From positions 124,001-188,000 of the forward strand of contig JASANG010003499.1 of the NCBI GenBank assembly GCA_030248215.1: a stretch of DNA of 64,000 nucleotides. Reading direction: 5' to 3'. This DNA is from Enoplolaimus lenunculus (lineage: Eukaryota; Nematoda; Enoplea; Enoplida; Thoracostomopsidae). Both the position numbers and the translations under genes were made by a program. Under the pieces are notes generated by a model, which saw only the letters and a program-made list of their open reading frames with translations, was not told the DNA's origin and made no database searches. The stretch's first letter is position 1. Each line of letters starts with the position of its first letter. Below are positions 55,131 to 64,000 of the stretch, piece after piece.

Positions 55131-58084
55131 GAATTGTAAACCTTAAGGGGTAAAACTCCAATCGGGTTAAAAGAATCATATGTGGAAAACCGTACACCTT
55201 AACCATTTCTCGCATGAAAATTTAGACTGAAATCTGTTTTTCATGTTCAGAATCGAGCACAAGTTATGGGAATCCAAGGTCAAACATCGCCACTCATCTA
55301 TAGGGTGTGACGCTCCAGGCAGACATTGATCATAGGTCTTGTGCAGAATTTGTACTGGCATATGCGTTGTTATAGACTTTATACGGCGCAGTGTATAGTA
55401 TTTCGTTTTCAAGGTTTATATTGTGTCAAGTAAGTACATATATGATACTGTTTGCGGGAACGAGTTCAGGGAGAAAATGCACCACGGAAATCGCATACGA
55501 CACCGAAGGTAGAATTGTTTCAGAGCGGCTCGGCTAACTTTGCTATGGGGGGATTGAGTTTATTCTCAAATTTTCCTGGTTCAAAATGGATATTGGAAAA
55601 TTTTCTGCTGGAAAAATATTAACGCTGCTTAACAAACGGGACTGTTAACTACACCGGAAATCCAATTAGCAAAAAATCTTTCCTGTATTATAATTTATGT
55701 GATTTATTATTATCTTTTGTAAACATTAAACCGAGGGTGCTACCTGTTATTACTAAGAGCACTGGTTCATTTAAATACGTACCGTATTGAATATTCTAGA
55801 AATTTGGACTTCTCTACTGCCCATTTACAATAAACACAGTTTATTTATGCAATAAAAAATCTGAAAATAATTTCAGTTTAAATTGGCGTCTGTTTTCCTT
55901 AAACTACGTTTTGAATTTATTATTGACGTTTAGTCAAAAAGATGCTCAAAAAATTTAGGCTAAGATTCTTATTTAAACAAAAGTTTTGCTTTCGTTGTGA
56001 TTAAAGTACAACTTCACAATTTGTTCTGTCTCATTTTGAAAAATAGTCAACTTTAGGCCAATCCCAGTTTTAAATGCTCTAAATTCTGGACAGCCACTAA
56101 ATTATAAAAAACAAACATTACAGAATGATTGCAAAAAATAGCTAATTTATAAAAATTCATCAATTCCTTGGTATAGTTTTTATGTAGTTTGTATCGTCGA
56201 AAATCGCACAATATATCTGTATGCTACATACTAAGGTTATGACATACTTTCATATTTTATACTGATCCCTTCTTTATCACAGCCAAATGTTTTTTATTTG
56301 AACAAAAAATGATATTTATAAATTTATAACAGTTTCAATTCTAAAATTCTTTTTTCGGAAAATTGGCTCTATTTCACTGTTGATGCAACCCTTACGTCAA
56401 CATTTGAAAATCCCTTGAAAATTATTTAGTGCTTTATTTTAAGACTGTTGAAATACAACAATGATGACAGTTTGGTCAGCTAAAAATGCCAGAGCTGTGT
56501 TTAACGTTGATCCCAGTCGCATAATCTGGCAAATATTTGTCTGTCGCTTTACAGCTTATGTGGTAAGTTTGAGGATTGCAATGGAGGCGCCAGTTGCGTA
56601 TTAGCCGGGGAGTGCAGGGGGCTCGGCCTCCCCTTTTTGAAGCCAGAAAACATGCAGCTGAAGCAGCAACGTCACACCGTATATAGCGATTTGCGAATAC
56701 ATACCCTCATGGGTGTTCATGTCCGTGGGTCTACCTATAAGCTACTTGCCTAGAGGATGACGGTCCCCCTGGCGGGATATCAGATTTTGAGAAGTTACAA
56801 AATCCTGATATCGTCATACACCTAAGTAAGCTCTCACGAGCGCCCGCATGCGCGGTCGACTGGCACTCCCAACGAGTCTTCATCCGTAGTTTTCATTCCA
56901 ACTGTATGTCTGCACCTAATTCTTTGAGTGAAATTTGGTGGTGTTTAGGCGCAGGAATGGGCTGACACTTTTCAATTTCTATAATTGCTTGCTTGCTCGG
57001 GTGATCCATGTTGATCCTGAAGAATTTCGCTGGCTAGATTGTTAACCCGTTTCACGAAAAAACCTATCTGAATCATTGGACGCTCTGGGTTGAGCATTGA
57101 AGACATGTGTGAAGTTTTGGTTTATTAAAGCTGTACGACTCATGCAATAGAACTACCATTATGCAATGGTATACAATATTGCTCGCCATAGTATGAAATA
57201 CAGTTACCGCACCCCTTGGCTTTTCTTACCACTGGTTGGCCACCTTACCGCAAGAAATTTGAGCTGCCGAATGTTGTTTTCCTACCAAGAACATGCTAGG
57301 CTTAAATTCGTAGAATAACATTCTCGAACACAAGATGCTTCTGGTCTTACTCGCAACTATCCCTTTTTCCATATCCGCAAGCGCAGGGAAAAGCTTGACC
57401 ACACTACGAAACCCAGCCCGTTGTATCATACCGTTAGCTTGAGGACATTAAGCGCTTGCCTGAGTCCGGGGTGGTCTCACTATATGTATTTATCCCGGAC
57501 TTAACGGAAGACGCTAGGAATGACCTTTCAAGCTTGAGGGTTTCAAAGAATGACCACCACATAAAGCCGCACCTGTTTCTAGAATTGCCCATAACCCTGT
57601 TGGTACTAGGCCTAGATTTTCTACGCGCCGTGCATTCAGCAGTTCGATTATGAACAGGGCTGCCATGTCATAGAGTTAAATTCCTTAAGGCCTGGCTAGA
57701 ACCGTCTCAAGTCATGGGGTATACTTGATGATTCTCTGTAAAGCATAAACCAGGGTCTTGCTCATTTGTTTAACAACTCCTTAATGATTAGTGTTAGGCG
57801 GACTTGGCTTCCCTGCAACCGTTGATTCAATCTTTTCTGGCTCGTTATCGTTTACTACATTTCAGCCTAACCCTTTAGTCATTACACGCACCCTATAGGC
57901 TTAACAAATATGCGTAGTCTCGATCAAAAATTTCTGTAAGATTCGCACCTGCGTTATCGACAACCTCAGGCAAAGTTTAACATCAAAAATTTGTCCCACA
58001 CTCCCTTTGGAAACCGAGAAAATCTTAGTTGAGCCCCCGTTTTGAAGCTCCCCGCGCACACGCGCCCTCCTTATTCCGCTCGGA

Positions 58085-58480
58085 ACCCTCCATTTTACCG
58101 TTTCGCCCCTCCCCCCCCCCCCCCCCCCAATACCCCCCCCCCCCCTTTTTCTTCCCTCTTCTTTTTTTTCCCCCCCCTATTCTCACGTTTTTTTTGAGTA
58201 CATTTTTTTTTTTCCACCCCACTCTTTTTACTATTTTTTTTTCCTCTCTTTCATACATTACAATTCTTCCTCCCCCCCCTTCACACTTTCTTTTTTTTTT
58301 TCCTGCCGCCCCTCTTATTCTTTTTTTCTCAAAACTTTTACCCCCCTATACATTTTTTTTTTTTTTTGTTCTCGCCTGAGCATTTTCTGCCACTATCACA
58401 CCTTTACCCCACCTAAAACCCTCCCCTTTCCCCCGCCCCGCGAAACCACTTTTTAAACTCTTCACACCCCCCACCACGGC
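58085..58480 (+). repeat. Second polypyrimidine (C/T) tract
   Basis: About 400 bases dominated by C and T homopolymer runs, similar to 13610-14345 but shorter. It gives spurious long frames on both strands. Confidence 0.9.
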
Positions 58481-60565
58481 GATTTTTCCCCCCTCAGTTT
58501 AAAAGGTGCAATCTGCATCCTTTCGTGCGTGGTCTTAAAAAGTCCTGCACCCACAATAACGGTATGTCACTCCGACCAATTCCCTGCATCTCTAAAAATT
58601 CTCCTATACCCGTCCTAAGAATAAGCTAACCACACCCACGTGACTTAATTCCATGAATGCAAGAACTCCTTAGAACACACCTCCTTCGATGTATCTTCTT
58701 AACATCCATCTTGTCCCGGACATTGCACTGCTCAGTAACATTTACAGGTGCTGGATACGGTGGCTAATCCTCGTTATACAACCCTCGCATTCTTAAGCCT
58801 GACAATCAGCTAATATAGGTCGTCGTAAGTTGGTCACTCGGGTGGACAAACACGAATTCGAGAAGGGGGTTGCCACTTGCTTAACCCGTGAAATAGGGAC
58901 CCGGGACACCGAAATGTCATAGCCGGTTTTGGCTAACGGCGTTTAGTCCGCAAAGTCGCATCGACTAGAAACCGGGGAAGATTCAAATTTACATGGCCAA
59001 GACGGAAAAAAGACTGGGGGAAGGTATCCCGGATAATCCGAACACTTTTTTCTAAAAAATAACTGACTGTCTTAAACGGTGTTGAAATAAATATCATTTC
59101 CTAGCGAGCCCATAACCAAGGGGGAGCCAGGGGAGGCTCAGCCCCCTGAAAAAATTTTGGCCCCAACTAGAAGTGAAAACCCTTGAATGCCCCTTCTAAA
59201 ATTTTTTGTCCCCCTAGCAAGGTGAGCTGGCTACGGGCCTGTTTTCTAGAGCACCAGCAATGACGCGACCTGTAAGAGAACAGACAAGCAACTAATTGAG
59301 CGGCAAACTACACAGGAGAGTGATTTAATCCAACATTCCACAAAAAAACAAAGCATTACAACAATTGAGTAAAACACGGGACTAACAGCAGTGCACATAT
59401 AGTTAGCACCCCTACGACTTGGAATTCTTTTTCGTTTTAGTCTTGAAGAACCCCAAAACAGTATATGCACAGCTTCTATTCACTAATCCCAGTTCTCTGG
59501 CGGAGTTCAGTCTGAAATCAAAGCGGCCCGGTTTGTGGTGCGGTCTTTGAACCTGTTAGGAGGTTTAAGCAGTGCGGACGAAAAGGAGACTTGACATAGG
59601 AATATTTCAGTAGAGAGATCCAATAACCACTATATAGTAATCAAAGCATGACATAAAAGAATGCAGATGGCATCAACAAATATCTGCATGAGCGATGATA
59701 ATAATAAGAATAATATCAGTAGGACAATAATGGTAATAATAACAATAAAGATATGGATAAGGGTAACTGCAGTCCACGTATAAACCTGAAAAACCCCAGG
59801 GATTAGTTCCTAGAACACGCAGCAGTAGACTCACTGCTCCGCCCCTGTTCTTTACATTGGCCATAGTTTCTATAATTATAATTCAAACGACCACGTCTAA
59901 CTGGTATTAAGCAAACCCATAATAAGATTTAGTCCAAGAAAAACAGTGTCCCTGACAGTATTGCGCTACCATAAGCTGTCGTCCGCAATGATTTGCGCAA
60001 ATTATGCCGTAATTTTAACAACGGCGGAATAATTATGTAACGTGCTCAACAGCAACACTATAATATTTGCTTATACACGTTTCGGGTAATAATTGCTGTT
60101 AGTGAACGAAAATGCTATATTTTTTACAAAACTGGAACAAGAGGTCAACAAACTTTTCTAGAGAAAGCACCGGAAGCGGAAACGGATGTGAAGCAAAATT
60201 GACTAACAAATTATGTTTAATTTGTTTAATTTTAATAATGATCTGCATAAAAAGTCCCCCGGTAAAGCGCAGGCCGGGTAAAGAAATGTTTACCCACTTT
60301 TTCACCTGTGATAAGAACAAGACGCAGTTTACAGTAGTGATGTTAACCAGGCCATACCGGTCACGGATCAGAACAAAATATATCTTTGCAATCATTCTGT
60401 AATTAAGCGATTAATGAATGAGAACTTTGACGGGCTTCCGGTTCGGACCGGCGATTCCCTATTAATGAAGCGGTCCGGTCCAGACTGCAAGTGGTCCTGT
60501 CCAGCATTTTGCTGTCCGGTCTACATCACTGGAAGGCAGTCCGTGGAGTCTTTAGACAATTTCAG

Positions 60566-63032
60566 AACTCGGCAATTGAAGCGCAGTCAATTTCACTTGA
60601 TAATTCAATTGTAACACAACCGACCATTAGTTGCAGTGATGACAGTGTCATGGTGCAATTCGCTACTCGTAATTTGTTCACAGGTCGTGTTTATGTTAAA
60701 GGACTTGCAGGTAAAGATCTCGTGCTCAAAATGAGTAAAACATAATTCATTTACGAAACCCTTTATACGCCGCGCTTGTAAGTCACTATAAATCCTAGTA
60801 TGCGTCCTCTAAATTTATTAACCCTTAAACATGTTCAGCCAGCTATACACGCTAGCAGGTATGCGGCACGGATGGAACCCTGTCTCTAGTTCCACTGTTA
60901 AAATAATTGTTCCACAATTTATCGATGAATCGTTGAGAATTTAAATTTAATTTCAAAATTTTCAATTCAGATAATCCAGACTGTTCGGAAAATTTTGCGG
61001 ATAACAAAGACAGCACTCGATTCACTATTCGTATTGACAACGGCGATTGCAATATGCATCAACAGCGACTTGTCAGTCATGTACGTTTCTTTAGATTTTA
61101 CAAAGTGAAATCGCCGAATTTTTAACTCTTTCCTGTATGAATTTTTCTTTACTCTGTTAGAGATTCAAGCTTTGGTTCTGAACTCGGTAACTCGCAAGAA
61201 AGTTGCTTTGTTTATTTTTTTTAATTTTGAAAACACATGAGGCTGGTGCAAAAAGTGCCTATTAATTAAGCCAACGTTGAGAGTTTGCTAATTTGTTTTC
61301 TGGCTAAATGTATGTTGAATTGAGAAATGCTTGTGGTTAATGAAGATTAGTTTAAGACAAACTGTGTTCGAAATTTATCAATTTTGTAAGAAATTGTGCA
61401 ATTTATGCAATTTTCAGCAAGGCAACTTAGACGGAATGCTATTTTCGATGGTGATTATAGTTAGTTTTCATGGCACATTTGTCACGCAGATTGATCGCGC
61501 GTATCGGGCAATGTGTTTCTACAAAACGTTCAGTCATGTTACCAGTATTATTGAAGTCAGGTAAAAACACGGGCGTAGCCAAAATTTTGGCTTGGGGAAA
61601 GCTTCATCTATAAGTTGGTTTTTAAAGTAAATTAGTCTCAGTCAGCAAACATTTAGTTAACATTGTCATAGTCATTGAAAGCCAATGCCTCTCTTGGGCC
61701 CCTTACCTCTACATCTCTTGGTGCGAAAAATATTTTAAAAACAGTTTCAGCGTTTAGTATGTATGGGCCGTTTTTAAAGCTGTAAGTTTATTTGAAACGA
61801 CTGGGAACATAATATTAGCACAGTGCTATATATACATGTTTTTCACAGTATTACAATTTTACCAAATATTGCAACCTCTTTGTCGAGTGAATTGTATTTT
61901 GTACGTTTGCACTCTGAATTTTTAGCCAAATGTCAACAGCAGAAATAAAATCCGGAGTAGGAATGCCACAATGTGACTACACGGTTCGTTCCGAGTCCAT
62001 CGAAGGACCTCTGGTCCGGTTTACACGTGTTGGCGACATCATTTTTCATTGCTGGGAATGCGAACATTCAGGTTTTGTTTTGAATGCGAATGTTTTGTGA
62101 ATCCAGTGTCACAACCAGATCATCTGACAGCTCTCCGAACTGTCGGATGCAAATCCTGCCTGTAAAGTATCATCATTTTATAGGTTTATCAAAATTACAA
62201 GTAAATCAAACTTTTTTTCACACTTCTTTCTTCGGCATTCCGCAAACTAGGCTTACGCTTATGGATAGTTTTAAATTTTATGCCCTGAGCAAAAAAAAGA
62301 ACTCGCGGCGCTGTACGAATTTTTAGTTTTTTTAATTCTAAACTTTGTCTTAAAATATGTGATCGCAACATAAGTTATTATAATGCGTTCAGTGAAATTC
62401 AAGGTTAATTACGTAGATATAAATTACACCTTAGCCGAAAGTCAGTTTTGTACAAACACTGAACACAGAACTTTACTTGAACCGGTAAAATTTCCGACGT
62501 GGCTCAACCAATAAAGATTTTAAAAACAAGCAACCTTTTCAGAGACAACAAAAATGTACCAAAATATACTTATCGGTTCTACCAAGAGTGGATGATCACT
62601 CTTTATAACAAGAGTGTGCAACTGGGTACATTCTGTGTATTAAAGAATGTACCCGGCACGCGTTGCGTTTTTGCCCTACCCCCCTCTTTTGGGGGGGGTG
62701 TTGAAACCTTGAACGCAGACAAATACTGTTGCGATACAAAGTGCAAACCTTGTCCGGTTATATTCTTGAATTAAGTTTAGCTGAGTTCTGTGTGCAGGGG
62801 ACCCCCCTAAACAAGGGGGGTATGGGCAAAACGCAACGCGCGGTGGTACTTTGTTGCCACGCGTATTTTTGGTAGTTGCACACTCTTATTATCGACTCTT
62901 GGTTCTAATAGCATAAACTTTCCACTTTTAATCTTGAAATTTGGCTGTTTTAGGAAGCCATGGATTTTTAGTTCATAGTTGTTGGGTTAACGATGGGCGT
63001 GGAAAACGATTCGATTTGGTTGATCCTGATGG
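60566..63032 (+). CDS. Cuticlin-like zona pellucida (ZP) domain protein, partial
   Basis: Proteins of this family are secreted or membrane-bound, polymerise through the ZP domain and build nematode cuticle or other apical extracellular matrix. Exons: 60566-60710, 60971-61080, 61418-61560, 61926-62071, 62954-63032; phases match at every junction. Family marks in order: TISCSDDSVMVQFATRNLF, TGRVYVKG, NPDCSENF, FTIRIDNGDC, VSFHGTFVTQIDRAYRAMCF, VGMPQCDYTVR, VGDIIFHCWEC and GFLVHSCWVNDGRGKRFDLV. Cysteine placement agrees with cuticlin ZP-N and ZP-C modules. The signal-peptide exon is not identified, and the end of ZP-C, cleavage site and membrane anchor should lie beyond 64000. The exact cut/let paralogue cannot be told. 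Confidence 0.92.
62581..62903. mobile_element. Inverted-repeat MITE in an intron of the ZP gene
   Basis: Left end ACCAAGAGTGGATGAT, then AAGAGTGTGCAACT and CGCGTTGCGTTTTTGCCC; right end GGGCAAAACGCAACGCG, AGTTGCACACTCTT and ATTATCGACTCTTGGT, in mirrored order. G and C runs face each other in the middle. It is 323 bp, with perhaps a TCT duplication at the borders. It could form a long hairpin in the pre-mRNA. Confidence 0.8.
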
Positions 63033-64000
63033 GTAAGTCCACACTCGTCTCACATTCATTATAGTAAAAAGATCAGTATTCTACATATTCTATGGGGGTA
63101 AAAAAATTTCAGAGTTGTGGGCAACGAATTTATATGGTTTACAAGCGTAGTCGAAACTATTCTAGTGGGTCAATTTTTTGCAGGAGTCGCTGGAACTCTT
63201 GGCCCCTCCGAATAATGTTCAGTATTGTGTAATTTCGCTTGATCCGCTTTCTGATAATTTAGCAGGAAAGCCCAGTATAAGTTTTAGTAACCCCATACTA
63301 CAGTCTAAGTCACCCAATCTTGGTAGTTTCCTGTTATGATTGATGGAAGCCAACTACGAAGTCTGGTTATGCTACCACTGTTAATTCGTGTTCGGGATAT
63401 GTATTCTATCTCTGGTTCGTAGAGTGCTCCGACTTCTAGCATAGCAGCTACCACCAGACCCGAACATACCTATGTGACACAACTTGGCCACTCTATATGG
63501 GACGCTAAACCTTGTCGTAAAAACAGTTGGGGGCTAAGAGACTTATATTCTCGCGCCTTTTTGACCCTGGATAGAACCTTTGACCACCGCGATAGGCTAC
63601 CTCCAAACAAAACCGGTTTTTTAAATCTAAAATCAGAGTGCGCGGAACAGAAATTTTCAATAAAGGTGACCGAAAAAGGGAAACCAAAAACGGAGCCAGT
63701 ATCGTCTATTTTTAGACGTATCGATCAAAATACATCATACGATTCGAAACGAAAACGAAATAGAAAAATCCGTAGCGTTAAAACTATCCCGATCAACACA
63801 GTAATAACAGAGTTTAACCTAAGTCGGTGTTGTCCGGACGGAAATCTTACCGGGCTAGATTTAACAAAAATAGCACCGACCAGCGGCAATAGTCACTTCA
63901 AACTCGAACGAATATCAAGTGAAATAAATACAACAATCTCACATCATAAACAGTAAAACCGAATTCCGCGAGCTCTAAAGAAATTACTGGCTTTTGTCCC
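63033..64000. other. Right edge: intron of the ZP gene
   Basis: No further ZP exon is recognised. An open frame of about 160 codons at 63474-63956 ends in TAA. It is rich in Lys, Arg and Ser, has no motif I know, and no splice logic ties it to the ZP exons. It may be chance or an unknown repeat. Confidence 0.4.

Larger units (their letters stand above)
53518..60565. other. Intergenic region between the RPAP3-like gene and the ZP gene
   Basis: No gene is recognised. Contents: a family G copy at 54825-55130, F-like fragments at 56585-56645 and 59112-59240 (GGGGGAGCCAGGGGAGGCTC), and a polypyrimidine block at 58085-58480. A 160-codon open frame at 53639-54121 lacks motifs, starts at a non-ATG codon and overlaps repeat-like sequence. 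About 56650-58000 and 58500-60400 are less AT-rich but show no splice-consistent coding pattern. Confidence 0.6.

Noticed and set aside
58029-58379. Proline/phenylalanine-rich open frames on both strands
   Set aside because: Produced by the second polypyrimidine tract.
1-64000. Retroviral, LTR-element, Polinton or other virus-like copies
   Set aside because: I saw no long terminal repeats and no gag, integrase, capsid or family B polymerase motifs. The only reverse-transcriptase trace is a non-LTR LINE.
1-64000. CRISPR arrays, bacterial operons or contamination
   Set aside because: No regularly spaced repeats, no Shine-Dalgarno-led gene strings, and all recognised genes have spliceosomal introns.

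Overview
The window is animal nuclear DNA: AT-rich, with many introns, long gaps between genes, and consensus GT..AG introns. All genes I can identify lie on the + strand. They are ribosomal protein uL18/RPL5 (9457-13347), the vesicle tether p115/USO1 (18064-39598, 24 exons), Mediator subunit MED9 (42801-44208), an RPAP3-type TPR co-chaperone (46517-53517, 5' end not found) and the 5' and middle part of a cuticlin-type zona pellucida (ZP) protein (60566-63032, running off the right edge). The cuticlin-type ZP domain, degenerate TTAGGC-like hexamers, and 3' splice acceptors lying 1-27 bases before three start codons all point to an ecdysozoan, most likely a nematode. That placement is inference.

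Layout. 1-9456: intergenic, filled with non-autonomous hAT-like elements (8-bp target duplications, CAGGG-type ends, CCGGAAT-rich subterminal repeats) and a tRNA-like sequence. 9457-13347: RPL5, with (TA)n and more hAT-like copies in its introns. 13348-18063: intergenic, with a roughly 730-bp polypyrimidine tract, TGTCCCAAC minisatellites and repeat fragments. 18064-39598: USO1, whose introns hold a dead LINE fragment, several inverted-repeat elements, a TA-flanked mariner-like element and a duplicated splice donor. 39599-42800: intergenic, with tRNA-like fragments. 42801-44208: MED9, followed by a stop-poor stretch to 45086 that I could not identify. 46517-53517: the RPAP3-like gene, with a foldback element in its last intron. 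53518-60565: intergenic, with a second polypyrimidine block. 60566-64000: the ZP gene.

The genes are housekeeping functions (ribosome, Golgi tethering, transcription, HSP90 co-chaperone work) plus one cuticle or apical-matrix gene. I see no operon-like clustering and no functional pathway linking neighbours. The exon models of RPL5 (891 bases, 296 aa) and USO1 (3261 bases, 1086 aa) stay in frame across every junction. The most distinctive content is the mobile DNA: one hAT-like element is nested inside another, each with target duplications, and a sister copy elsewhere in the window lacks the insertion. I found no convincing retrovirus, LTR element, Polinton or other virus-like copy, and no new gene system that I could defend.
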